Source: Phytopythium helicoides
Lineage: Eukaryota > Oomycota > Peronosporomycetes > Pythiales > Pythiaceae
Direction: 5' to 3'
Length of the DNA stretch: 64,000 bases
Assembly: GCA_024867545.1 (NCBI GenBank)
Contig: JANFNE010000046.1
Span: 1 to 64,000, forward strand
The notes under the pieces: model-generated
What the model saw: only the letters and a program-made list of their open reading frames with translations
The model's database searches: none
What the model was told of the DNA's origin: nothing
Position numbers and translations under genes: made by a program
Shown here: positions 1 through 10,166 of the stretch, piece after piece
How positions within the stretch are numbered: the stretch's first letter is position 1
Layout: each line of letters opens with the position of its first letter

Positions 1-105
1 ACACTCCCTCTCATTGATGTTTCTGGGCTTGGATTATCGGAATTCGCTCTCGGCACACGCACCACTAAAAAAAAATAAAGACATGCCCACGTCTTCCTAC
101 TCTCG

Positions 106-160
106 GCTCTGCTTTGCTTTGCTTTGGTCTGCTTTCCTTTGCTCTGCTCTGCTCTGCTCT
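106..160. repeat. GCTTT/GCTCT pentamer low-complexity tract
   Basis: A run of imperfect pentamers: GCTTT units at about 111-125, then GCTCT units at about 141-160. It lies just past the 3' end of the minus-strand myosin gene and probably falls in its 3' flank or UTR. No gene is supported in bases 1-236; the small open frame there is mostly this repeat. Confidence 0.6.
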
Positions 161-236
161 TACTTTCATCACACCGTGCCTTCACGCACGTCTTCATATC
201 GAGGTCTAGTTGCCCGCGGTAGATCCGCGGCGGAAG

Positions 237-3200
237 CTAAATGACTTCGTGGACATGCAACGACGCGCTCTTCACGCGACGCTTGTACACGCACGTGTCC
301 TGGTCGACACGAATACCCCACTGCAAGTGCTCAGCATTCGTCGCTGCCTCCAGGAACTGGTTGAGCTTGGCCACACGCTCCTGGATGATCTTCTCGCTGA
401 AGTTCCCGAACAGCTGCTTGTTCGGCAGCTCCGGGATCTCCTTGCGCTTGTATCCGTTCTTGGTCTGCAGCGTCGCAGTCATGTTGCGGAACGTCGAGTA
501 CCGGTGCCACACGTACAGCGTGCCACGCGTGTTGGTCTCGATCTGGAGCTTGTACTCGACGAACTGGCGGCCCTCGCGGTACGTGATGCGCGAGTCCACG
601 ACCTTGGCAGAGATGAGCGACACCTCCTGTGACCGCACGAGCTTGGTCTGCAGCTGCAGCACCTGCTGCTTCAGGCGTTCGTTCTCGCGGAGAAGTTCCG
701 CGTCGGCGTACTCGGCCACGTTCGACGACAGAGTCGCGCGCAGACGGTCGTTCTGTGCGACGAGCTCGCGGTTGAGCTCGAGTGCAGCCTCCGCTGCCTG
801 CTTGGCGTCGCGAGCCGCAGACTCAGCCTCAGCGACCTTGGAGGCAGCTTCAGTCAGTGCACGTAGAGTGCGCGGAGACACGGGTCCTGTTATGGTTGGG
901 AGGCACAATGATTAGTGAGCTTGCATTTTCTCTCAGTCGTGTGGGAGACAAGGAACTTACCACGATTATCCTTGTCGTCCTCATCACTCCAGTCCTCCTC
1001 CACAGGCTCCTACGTCAAAGATCCCCTTAGTAACAAGCTCATATATCGATCATCATGGACACAATAGCAGAAAACGTACCGGCTGAGGGTCCTCGTCGTG
1101 GTGAGCCGCCGCCTCTGCAGCGAGCAGAGCCTTCTGGCGCGCACGCTCCTCGTCCTCGGCACGCTGACGGGCAAGCGCCTGCACACGCTCGAACTCCTTC
1201 TTCCGTCGGACCTCTTCGACAAGCACGGCAAACGCATGGCGCTGCTTGCGGCCGCGAGCCACAGCCTGCGCGCGAATTACACCCGCACGGAGGGTCAGGA
1301 AGCGGTTGCGCGCAAGGCCACGACGAGTGATAGCCTGGACGCGGACGGCAGCCTGGCGCTGAGCAACAAAGCGCTTGCGCTGCACGTGCCCACGCATCGT
1401 CTTCTGGATCAGGATCGCATGGTCCTTGAGGATCACATTACGGCGGTCCTCGAGCTTCTGCAGCAGACCCGAGCTGAAGTACACCTTAGTCTTACCGACC
1501 GCGAACTTGGAGTTCTGCATGCTCGTGGCCATCTCGGGAACAAGCTCGCGCAGCATGCCGGCAACCATCTCGATGGCGGGTGCCGATCGCAGAGCCGACG
1601 GGCAAATAATCTGGAAACGCTGCTGGAACTCGACGATGGGCAGACGGTTGGGGAACGCCGCACGACTGATACGGATTGCGGCAATGACACCAGCACAACG
1701 AAGCTGCTCGACGATCATCAAACGGTTGAACTCATCCGGCGCCTTGTTGGCGTTCGGCTTGATGCAGCGCACGTACTGCGAGGACGTCTTGTTGATCGTC
1801 TCCATCAGCTCCGACAGCTGCTTGCGGAAGCCGCCGGCAATCGTGTTACCGACCAGGAAGCCCTGCTGACGGCCGTTCTTCTTGTGGTGGCCGCCCGAGC
1901 CGCGGCGGTCCGAAGAGGCCGACGAACCCACGCCGCTCGCAATCGTCGCCGGGTTGAACACCGCCGAAATGGCCTTGGAGGCACTGCCCGAAAGCAGCTG
2001 CACCATGTCGGGTGGAAGCGTGTCCTTGTTCTTGTCAAGGAAGCCCTTGCCGTTGTACATGACGTCGCCAGCGTAGTGGCGGATAAGGAACTGCAACTGG
2101 TTCAGGCGGCTCTTCTCGAGGTTGGGGTGGTCGCTGAACGCGTCCAGCATACGAGTAACAAACGTGGTGTCGGTCGCCTGCGGACGGAGCACTTCCTCGT
2201 TCAGCAGACTCACAATACCCATGCGTCCCTCAATCAGGTCGAGGATCGGCTGGTTGTCCTCGAACGTGACGAGGTCGAGCGGAATGCCCTCCTCAACGTA
2301 CTCGGTCTGCACAACCTTGAACACATCCGAGTTGAACTTTTGCTGCAGCTTCTCGTTGGCGTAGTTGATGCAAAGCTGCTCGAACCCGTTCGTGTCGAAC
2401 GACTCGAAGCCGAAAATGTCGAGCAGACCGATGTGCGACGCCACGTTCTTGCTGGAGCAGATGGCGCGGTTGATGCGATGCACGAGCCAGTCGAAGAGCT
2501 GCGTGTACATGCCCTTGGCGAGGGCGTCGCGGAGGTCGGTCGCCTGCTCGGCGTTGAGCGGGATCGTGTACGACTCGGAACCAGCCGTGATGGAGCGCTC
2601 GAGCAGCGTGCGGCTGAGCGCGCTCTTCTCCGTCTGGAGCAGGTGAGCCACGCTGTCGACGACACTCTCGTTGGACACGAAGGCCTTCTCGTTATGTCCG
2701 TCCTTCTCGTGGACCTGGTCGAACTCGGCCTCACCAAGGTTCAAGATGGCGGCGACGATCTCGTAGATTCCGCGCTGCTCCTCGGCCGTGATGCCGATAA
2801 TATCAAGAGCTTCCTGCGTCTCCTTGAGGCACTGCTCGTCGTCGATGCCCGTGATGTCCGCATAGGCGCCCGTGCGCACGTACTTGTAGTTGGTGGCGTC
2901 GCCCTCGAGGTGCAGCTCGCGCTTGCGTTCCTCGCTGAGGCGGAAGATTTGGTAGAAGACGTGGTAGTTGCGCTCGCCCTCGGCCTGGCTGACGACGCGG
3001 CTCTTCTCGAGCAGGTAGGTCTCACAGCGCGCGCCGATGAGCGACCCGACCGAGTCGAACTGGAGCTGGGCGAACTTTCCGAAGCGACTCGAGTTGTCGT
3101 TGCGCTTGGTCTTGGCGTTACCGAAGGACTCTAGCAGCGGGTTGGAGCGCAGGACCTGGTCAATGACGAGCGTGCCGCGGTCGCCGCCGCCCGAGATGGA

Positions 3201-3899
3201 GGCGAGGTGGTTCATCATGATCTTGACGGTCTCGGTCTTTCCGGCGCCCGACTCTCCGCTGACGAGGATGCTCTGGTCGACGCGCGAGCGCTGCATGTCG
3301 ACGTAGGACGTGGCCGATAGCGCGAACGGGTGGGGCGGCAGCGAGTCGCGGGGCTGGTCGAGGTACTTGTGGTACAGGTCCTGTTGTCCATCAAGAACGA
3401 CCGGGTGAGTGGGTCAATTTTCTCTCTCTCTCTCTCATACCCTCGGTCCGCGCCGCACCGTTCCGTAGAGGTCGAGCCACTGGTACGGGTTGACGGCGAT
3501 GCAGATCTGTCCCGTGTACGTGTACGGCATCTGCTTGGCGAAGCGCAGCTCGAGGTTCTTGAGCACGGCGGGCTCGTGCAGGTGGTTGAGCGTGGTCATG
3601 TCGTCGACGCCGTCGGGCGCGAAGGTGTTGCAGATGGGCATGGCCTCGTCCGAGACCTCGCCGGCGAGCCGCGCCACGTCGCGCACCGACACGACCTTCT
3701 CGAGCCCGTCGTCGCGGTGGTAGCTCCCGTCGTCGCTCGGCTGCAGGCGCACCTCGGCCTTGTCGCCCTCGAGCCGCCGCACGACCACCGCCTTCTTCCA
3801 CACCTGCTCCTCGTGGGGCACCCACACCATGGCGCCGCCGTCCAGCACGCCCTCGTCGCTCATGCTGCTCGCTCGCTCGCTCTTCGCCCCGATGCTCAC
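237..3899 (-). CDS. Myosin heavy chain with C-terminal PX domain (class XXX-like)
   Basis: Actin-based motor whose tail should bind phosphoinositide membranes. Four exons: 3899-3441, 3380-1080, 1009-961, 886-237, about 1152 aa. Introns are GT-AG (60, 70 and 74 nt) and every junction stays in frame. In order: SH3-like N-terminus (about 24-70), motor with P-loop GESGAGKT (about 195), switch [11 protein letters not shown] (about 247) and switch [10 protein letters not shown] (about 475), at least three IQ-like motifs (about 795-865), an acidic linker, a coiled coil (about 940-1020), then a PX domain to the C-terminus. This order matches class XXX myosins reported from Phytophthora and relatives. 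A second possible start is at 3863. The 49-nt third exon and phase-1 last intron make the PX exon easy to annotate as a separate gene, but the splice GGT-to-GGA joins it cleanly. The first intron carries a GA-repeat on the coding strand. Confidence 0.9.
3420..3436. repeat. TC dinucleotide microsatellite inside myosin intron 1
   Basis: A run of TC units on the plus strand, GA on the coding strand, directly after the GTATGAG donor of myosin intron 1 (3381-3440). Intron length polymorphism is likely here. Confidence 0.7.
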
Positions 3900-4164
3900 T
3901 GGGCGTGCGGGGAACTGGCGAGCGGGTGAGCGCCGCGATCGGGCGTTTCCCCCGCCGCTGACTCGACCCTCCCTCCCCTACATACTCAACCCAAGACGAC
4001 GACTCCCACGAGCCTATACCCCCGACTCTACCCATTTCGCCCGAGACAAAACAGCTGCCGCACCGCTAGGGTTGCGCGCGCGCCTTTTCGGCGAATCACA
4101 GACGCCCAAACGACGGGATGCGCCGCGGCGTCCGGTCGTGCAGAAAGCCAGTCGCGATCGGCAA

Positions 4165-4180
4165 TACCGGTAGACCGGTA
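4165..4180. promoter_or_regulatory. Perfect inverted repeat, ACCGGT half-sites
   Basis: TACCGGTAGACCGGTA is a perfect 7-bp inverted repeat with a 2-bp centre, about 265 bp upstream of the myosin start. A related pair of ACCGGT half-sites lies at 9303-9317, upstream of the NADPH oxidase gene on the same strand. The dyad form suggests a dimeric transcription-factor site, but that is inference. Confidence 0.35.
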
Positions 4181-4417
4181 TGTTCCCTATCCAAGCGCGG
4201 TGCTCGCCGGTCGTCGGCGTCTTGGGACATGGCTAAGGTTCGCGTTTACGAGTAAGTGCGGACACACTGTAGCCATGTGGGGCCGAACCCATGGTATCTT
4301 CAAGGGCCAACCAGCCAACTTGTACCGAACAACAACTCGCGAGGGTTGCAAGGTCCCATGGGGCAGCCACGAGAGAGCTGCTGCTGCTGCCGAGCTGAAG
4401 CAAGGCCTCGCCAGTCG

Positions 4418-4612
4418 GAGCTTCCGCGGATCTTCGGTGGAGACGCCACCTACCTGAACTCGTCGCACAAAATGTACGGTTCATGTCTGTGGACTGGACA
4501 TTCACGACCGTACCACTGGGGACGGGCACCCGATCGTGCGCAGATTCCTGATGGGAGCGTCGCTAGTTGAAGCGCTGCTCGCTCGGAGCAAATGTATCGG
4601 AGACCTTCCGTA
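4418..4612 (+). repeat. Diverged direct repeat, copy 1
   Basis: Resembles 6462-6664 in the same orientation. Shared blocks include GTGGACTGGnCATT near 4491 and 6536 and a GCTAGnTGAAGCGCTnCTC block near 4562 and 6612. The conceptual peptides also agree (both read ...WTGH, then ...LVnAEALLnRS in another frame). The repeat brackets the transposase pseudogene and may be the end of an older neighbouring copy. Confidence 0.45.
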
Positions 4613-5398
4613 CATGCACGTTGCGTACAGTACATGGTGCTCCCTGCTGCTCGAAGTGGGGGCTACAGAACATGTCGTCGTGGTGAAGGTTAGTCCTCAC
4701 GGGCGAGATACATATCAAACAGCTTGCGCCGACGACATCCACGTGATCCTGAATGGGCAGTCGTCTTGTGAGTCCGAGTTTTGCACACGTCAAGTAATGG
4801 GAAAACCAGCAGTACAACGAATGACGGGCGAAGATAACGAAATCGTTGCAAGACTCGCCACGCATCAATAGATCTCGCGAATGTCGTTTTGCATCAAGTG
4901 GGTATCAGATTGGCTCCTCGCGCGCTTCACCCAGCCTTCTGCGCGTTTTTGGAGACAAACTTCCCTCTCTTGCTGCCAGATCATGTTGAGCTCAACAGCC
5001 GTGGTGCGGAGTTTCATGAGAATGTCTTCTTGCGCTCGACGCAGTCTCTTACAAGACCAGGCTCACGCATGTCATGCGATCGTGAGGATTTTCATCGTAG
5101 CGATCTCACCAGAACTCTCGCTTTCTGACTGCAACCGACTCCAAAGACTCTCAGGAAATTCCCGGTCTACCGCTGAAGCATACTGTCAGCGCTCCAACCG
5201 TCAATTTCTCCGCGAGGGCCAAGCCCTGTTTTCCTTGTCGACTTGACGTTCACTTCGGCTTTCACTGCAAAGACACCAGGAAGACCAACTGCCAGCTCCC
5301 CGCCTGCGGCAAGGCTCCAAGCCTCAAGTGTGAACAACCCGTCGAGACATTATCAATTGCTGGCTCGAGCATTCAAGCTACCGTCACAGACGATTGTC

Positions 5399-6551
5399 AT
5401 GGCGAGTAGTGCAGCGGCAGGAACCACAATGGACTCTTTCTCACAGGCAAGTGTTCTAGGTGCTGATCACTCTGCCTTCATGAAGCTGTGGGAATCCCGC
5501 TGCGATACGTCTCTCGTCACAGTAACAAGCTTTGACCGTCGCTCGATCGAGTATCTCCTCGGCGTACCGACAGAAGATATCGTTGATGTGGAGGCGTTCC
5601 AACAGAACACATTTGAGCGGTTGTTCAACAGATATTCAAGCACGCCGCAGAACGGACAGTTCCGTGAGCGTCGCCATCAAACTCCTCGAGAAATGACTGC
5701 GCTGCAGTGTCTCGCCATAGGTTTTAACGTGGACTCGGACTCAGGGACCAACATTTACTCTTGCTGTGGTCTTTGGGGTCTTACCGAGCGTGTGCGATAC
5801 GTTCCTGCAATTTGGTCGGTGTGTGCTGCTTTGGGTGCTTGTCGAGGATGAAAGGGCGAAAATCCGGCTCCCATCGTCAGAACAAATTGCCCAGTACAAA
5901 GAGGCTGTCAAGGAAAAGTTTCCCAAGCTCGAAGGTGCCTGCTTGTTTGCTGGCAATCTGAAGATTCCTATTGATCGCCCTAATGACGCAAAGACTCAGA
6001 GCCAGTTTTATGATATCTCAACGAACGCTTACAACATCGCCAATGTGCTTGCTTTCGCACCGGACGGAAAGATAGTTGCGTTCGCCGGAAATTTCCCTGG
6101 TGAATCACAAGACTCCCTTGTTGTTGAGTGGGGAGGCATCTTTGAAAAGCTGGAGCTGCTTCACAAGCGTGACGGCGCACGATGTGTCGTCGATTCTGAA
6201 TTTTGCCAAGGACAATTCCCAGCGTTCTTGGTGAAACCGGGACAGGCTACCAGGCGGAGACAGCAGGAGCCGAAGCAGACGCAGCTACTCAAGCAGCCCA
6301 GCTCCAACAAGCTGTACAGTGGGGAATGGACAGTCTGAAGGACTCGTTTCCTCGCTACAAGATATGTGAAACTCATCATGCGTTGGGTGTGTGCATTTAT
6401 CCGGCTGCTCGCCACCAGACGAGTCTATCTGAGCCAAGATGCAGTGTTTCCTGCTGCATGTGATGCAAGGTTGTTAGTAGGTGAGGTTTACCTCACCTAC
6501 AACAAGTTACCACAGTTTGAGTGCCGCGATTCTGCGTGGACTGGCCATTGA
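5399..6551 (+). pseudogene. Degenerate Harbinger-like (DDE superfamily) transposase
   Basis: An intact copy would cut and paste a PIF/Harbinger-type DNA transposon. Frame 1 (5399-about 5755) holds an N-terminal helical region; the frame then shifts by one base near 5755. Frame 2 carries the nuclease core: DERAKIRLPS, a NVLAFAPDGKI strand and the VVDSEF acidic motif, followed by FLVKPGQ. A second shift near 6235-6290 moves to the frame reading AVQWGMDSLKDSFPR, typical of the C-terminal part of such nucleases, and a third near 6360 moves to KLIMRWVCAFIRLLATRRV. At least three frameshifts make a functional product unlikely. Family assignment rests on recalled motif order; a domesticated spliced gene is the less likely alternative. 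Confidence 0.65.
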
Positions 6552-6664
6552 CTGTTATGCGACTGGTGAGAGGCTACCAACTGCGAGCAGATGGAAGTAC
6601 AAGGAATGCTGGTGCTAGCTGAAGCGCTCCTCTCTCGTTCAACTGGATCGGATAACTTCTACAC
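6462..6664 (+). repeat. Diverged direct repeat, copy 2
   Basis: Second copy of the repeat described at 4418-4612, directly following the transposase remnant and ending just before the 3' end of the NADPH oxidase gene. It has accumulated stop codons and is not a gene by itself. Confidence 0.45.
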
Positions 6665-6691
6665 AAGTAAACTACTAACCACAAACAATGC

Positions 6692-9211
6692 TCACAGCTC
6701 GAAGGACTTCTCGTGCACAGCAAAGCTCGGGGCCCGGAAGGCGCGCGCAATCGACACCGCTTGCGACTGCAATTCGGCGGGGCCGCTCACCAACACGCTT
6801 GCACGCGCGCTCATGCCGTAGTTCTCCTGGATCTCGCCGTGCACTGTCTTGAGCAGCACCTGCAAGTCCGGTCGGCCGTGCTCTACAGTAAACAACCGTG
6901 CGAGCGGACTCGAGGTTGCCGACGAGGGTGTCGCGTCGCGGAATGACCGGGGCGTGCTGGGCGTCATCGGACGCGAGGCGTCAAAATCCAGCTCAGTTGC
7001 GGCGATCGGCAGATCAGTGGAGTGGTTTGAGCCATTGATACTGCTGTACGCCCCGCCCATGGATCGGGGCTTTGACTGCATCTGCTTCAACAGTACTCCA
7101 GCCGCTGCTCCAACCGCAGCACCAATGATGGCTGCTGCCATCAGCAACGGCCGCTTCACGTACCACACGCTCGAGTTGAAGTACACTGTGGCCATACTCA
7201 GCAAGCAGCCCAAGACAGCGCCAACAAACAAGTGTAGACCAACCAGCTCGCCAAAGCGGCCGCTGAATGCCGATCCAGCGTTGCGAATCGCCATGACTGG
7301 TCGGAACCGCTCAATGCGAGGCGTCAATGCATCCGAGTCAATGTCATCTGGCTCGGTCATGTCATCGTCGTCCAGGTCGGGCAGGCCTCGCTTCTCGCCG
7401 AGTGTTGTCATGTGAAGCCAGATCTTGCCCTTCCACCGCGGGGACTTGCGGATCGCATCCAGCAGCTCACAGTGTGCGTCCAGCAGCTCTGCCCCGCGGC
7501 TGGTCCAGATGACCCAAATCGACTGAGGCAGTTGCGAGAGCTCGTCACCAATCGCATTCGAGTACGCGTTGTCGCGGAGCTCGGCGGCATGCTTAATGTG
7601 CTCCAGCACGCTCAGGAACGGTGCCATGCCGCTGCCACCAGCCACGAACACCATGTGCGGGCTCACCTGTTCAAAAACAATCATCAGTTTGCCGTTGGTG
7701 GACTGCAGTCGCAACGCACAACATACCGTGATGGGGGTGCCGTAGTATCCGTCGATGCACACGCTCGAGAGCTGGTTCGACCGCGCGAGATGCAGCAGGC
7801 GCTTGGTGAATCCGCGCTGCACACGGATGTCAAGCCACAGTGCGCGTTGGGCGTCATTATCCGATCCACGGCGCGACCCGGCACTGATGGAGAATGGATG
7901 CCACTCGCGCTTGGCAATAGATGGCACTTGGATGTACACGTATTGCCCAGGAGCGTACGGAACTGCGTTTTGCCCACCAACGTCAAGCTCGAGTCGCAGC
8001 ACTTTGTCCGAAAGCGACGTGACTGAGAGCACGCTGGCTTCCCCGCGCGAATAGAGCGATGCGACGCGGTAGATGAGGTATACGACGATTGCCGGCGCGA
8101 TCCAGAAGACCAGCGGGTAGTAGTGGAAACCCGCGAGCACGAGGAATGGCACGAGGAGGCAGTGCAGCAGCGTGAATAGGCGAAAGTTGGAGCGGCGGAC
8201 GTTGGAGAGTGACCCGAGCGCCACGACAATCCAAACAAGGAATGCGAGCAGTCCGAAGAAGTTGCGTGTGGTGCCATACTGCTGCTTGGTGGTGCACGTC
8301 TCGGGGTCGAGGCACGGCACGAGCATCTTGTAGAGCTTGTCGTCGCGCAACCACACGAGGATGTAGCCGACGCCGTGCAAAATGAGCATGACGCCGCCGA
8401 ACTGCCCGCTCCACACATGGTATCGGGTCGCGCGTTCGGCCGACAGGTGCAGCAGCTCGTGCACGAACGACCTCCGCGCCAGCAGCAGCACCGACAGCAC
8501 CATGGCGTATAGCGCGTTCATGCCGAGCGCGCGCGCCAGGCGGTCGGCCACGCCCGACTTGGCGAGCTTGCCGTTCTCGCGGTCAATGAGCAGCTTGCCG
8601 ACCACGAGGTTTATCTGCAGCGCCAGGAAGCACGCGACGGCGACCACGTCCGCCACGTCGGCGGTCGGGAGCAGCGTGCGGACCGCTCTGTACGGCGCTG
8701 CGGCGAGTCTGGCGACGGCCGATCCGCCCGCCGCTCGGTTGCGGCGTCTGCGAGCTGCGTCCGCTCCGTGGGCGGCCCCGCCGGCGCCCGCGGTCGCGTA
8801 GAAGAGCAGTCCGGCGAGGCAGAAGGGCAGCGCGAGCGCGAGCGTCACGACCACGGGCTCGACCTCCTGCTTGCCGCCGGGCAGCGCGTCCTGCAGCGCC
8901 GCGTGCAGCGTGCGGAAGTAGACGGGCCAGCGCACGCCGAGCAGCGCGAGCAGCAGCCACGCGGCCAGCAGCCGCCGCCAGAGCGCGCCGAGCGGCAGCG
9001 CGCGGCTCGGCGGCCCGTGGGCCTTGCGCTCGCGCGGCTCGTGGCCCAGCAGCGCCTCCACGTCGGCCTCGTCGTCGCTGAGTGCGCGCCGCGGGTCGGC
9101 GTCGGCGTCGGCGTCGGCCGCCACGCGCTTGCGCTGCTGCACGCTGTCGAGCGCCATGAGGAATGCTGGCGGAGCTGGCGGCTGGCGGGCTGAAGGTGAT
9201 GACCTACGCAA
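6692..9211 (-). CDS. NADPH oxidase / ferric reductase family flavocytochrome
   Basis: Membrane flavocytochrome that would move electrons from NADPH through FAD and two haems to oxygen or ferric iron. Two exons, 9211-7727 and 7666-6692, about 819 aa; the 60-nt GTATGT...ACAG intron is stop-free and a multiple of three, so the locus also reads as one 839-codon frame, but the retained 20 residues would interrupt the domain. The haem histidines are spaced as in NOX: HVWSG to LHGVG with 13 residues between, and LLHCLL to GFHYY with 12. HPFSISAGS is the FAD motif, GGSGMAPF the NADPH motif, and the end (SFAVHEKSFEL) resembles the NOX/FRE terminus. Several N-terminal helices precede the core. There are no EF-hands. 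Two hydrophobic segments (LHLFVGAVLGCLLSM and AAAIIGAAVGAAAG) sit inside the NADPH lobe, which resembles plant FRO reductases. An alternative start is Met19. Confidence 0.85.
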   Translation of the reverse strand: MRRSSPSARQPPAPPAFLMALDSVQQRKRVAADADADADPRRALSDDEADVEALLGHEPRERKAHGPPSRALPLGALWRRLLAAWLLLALLGVRWPVYFRTLHAALQDALPGGKQEVEPVVVTLALALPFCLAGLLFYATAGAGGAAHGADAARRRRNRAAGGSAVARLAAAPYRAVRTLLPTADVADVVAVACFLALQINLVVGKLLIDRENGKLAKSGVADRLARALGMNALYAMVLSVLLLARRSFVHELLHLSAERATRYHVWSGQFGGVMLILHGVGYILVWLRDDKLYKMLVPCLDPETCTTKQQYGTTRNFFGLLAFLVWIVVALGSLSNVRRSNFRLFTLLHCLLVPFLVLAGFHYYPLVFWIAPAIVVYLIYRVASLYSRGEASVLSVTSLSDKVLRLELDVGGQNAVPYAPGQYVYIQVPSIAKREWHPFSISAGSRRGSDNDAQRALWLDIRVQRGFTKRLLHLARSNQLSSVCIDGYYGTPITVCCALRLQSTNGKLMIVFEQVSPHMVFVAGGSGMAPFLSVLEHIKHAAELRDNAYSNAIGDELSQLPQSIWVIWTSRGAELLDAHCELLDAIRKSPRWKGKIWLHMTTLGEKRGLPDLDDDDMTEPDDIDSDALTPRIERFRPVMAIRNAGSAFSGRFGELVGLHLFVGAVLGCLLSMATVYFNSSVWYVKRPLLMAAAIIGAAVGAAAGVLLKQMQSKPRSMGGAYSSINGSNHSTDLPIAATELDFDASRPMTPSTPRSFRDATPSSATSSPLARLFTVEHGRPDLQVLLKTVHGEIQENYGMSARASVLVSGPAELQSQAVSIARAFRAPSFAVHEKSFEL

Positions 9212-10166
9212 TCGGGCGCGTGATCAGGAAGGGCACTGGAGCGAGGGAGGATCGCGTGTCTTTTCGACCGAACTTTGCACCGGCGGTACGAACTTAATGG
9301 ATACCGGTAGAAACCGGTGTCTGAACCCATCTGATCGATTTTTTTGCCTCTGCCGCGCAACGACGACCACAAAACGTACGATGTGTAGGTTCATCGTATC
9401 TGCCGCATTGGTGGTTTGGATACCGTCGCAGCCAGCAGGTGCACGTGGTAGTATGTAGTGGTGGTAGATACCTATGTATGTAGCTGCACGCACATGCTGC
9501 AGCTCCCAAGACGCTCGCGGCGGCAGGCAGGGCTGCCAGGCACGGCTCGGCGTTGTTGAGCCAGATGCCGCTCGCTGTCGCAGAGGGTCGGTACCGTTTA
9601 CTAACGCGATTGCACGACGTAACGACGGCTGCATGAAGGGCGCCGCCATCATGGCGCCTCGCCGAGATTTTCGCTTACCAGCGTACCGTACCTTCTGGAA
9701 GCCTCTTTGAATCCGCCGCCGTACCTGGCTGCAACGCGCCGGCCGCTTAGGAAGCATATTTATGTATTACGCCGTGCGTCGGGGCTCGCGCGCCGCATCA
9801 TGGAGCTTTGATCGGCAGGTAAAGTCCCTGGGCTCATTCCGTGGCAGGCTCGAAAGAAAGGCTGTCTGCGCGCTGCGATTGGTCGAAACGTCCGCGCCGT
9901 TCGATCGCTGCGCCTTCCCATTGGCCAAAACTCCTCACGCGCTGAAATGTACGGTACAAACCGTCGAGCCAGCCGCTCGTGGGAGGGGGGAGCCTTCTCG
10001 GGCAGTCGTAGTGTCGCCGTCAGCGCCCGCCGCGCCGCCCACAGCCGCATCCGCGCGGCCCCGAGCGCCCGCTGCATCCGCCTGCCGCGTGCGTCCTCGC
10101 TGTACAGTAGCGATCCGCCTGGGTGTACCGTAGCGATCGCCCTACCGCCCGATCAACCGCTCCGCC
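9212..10166. other. Divergent intergenic region between NOX (-) and PX (+) genes
   Basis: No supported gene; the minus-strand frame at 9224-9757 has repeat-like composition and no domain. The region holds paired ACCGGT half-sites (9303-9317), TACCGTA-type heptamers at 9684 and 9950 (reverse), and the promoter motif pair at 10103-10138. Both flanking genes start outward, so it is presumably a bidirectional promoter. Confidence 0.5.
10103..10138 (+). promoter_or_regulatory. TACnGTAGCGATC motif pair next to PX start codon
   Basis: TACAGTAGCGATC at 10103-10115 and TACCGTAGCGATC at 10126-10138, ending 28 bp before the PX gene ATG. The second 13-mer recurs exactly at 31397-31409, 36 bp before the ATG of the lipid-kinase gene. 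The position suggests a core promoter or 5' UTR element. Confidence 0.4.

Larger units (their letters stand above)
3900..5398. other. Gene-poor interval upstream of myosin
   Basis: No supported gene. Open frames on both strands are short and mutually overlapping. The first 300 bases are presumably the myosin promoter and contain a perfect inverted repeat (listed separately). From about 4190 the DNA looks like decayed mobile-element sequence: a stretch near 4418-4612 resembles sequence behind the transposase remnant at 6462-6664. The 111-codon frame at 4536-4871 overlaps that repeat and is probably a relic rather than a gene. Confidence 0.5.

Noticed and set aside
237..908. Separate PX gene behind the myosin
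   Set aside because: Splice sites at 1079/1010 and 960/887 join it in phase to the myosin, matching the known PX-tailed class.
1098..3134. 678-codon plus-strand frame opposite the myosin
   Set aside because: Antisense shadow of the GC-rich myosin exon; composition is biased to R, L, V, D, E and H with no domain.
9224..9757. 177-codon minus-strand frame upstream of NOX
   Set aside because: No domain, includes promoter-like repeats and lies in the NOX upstream region.
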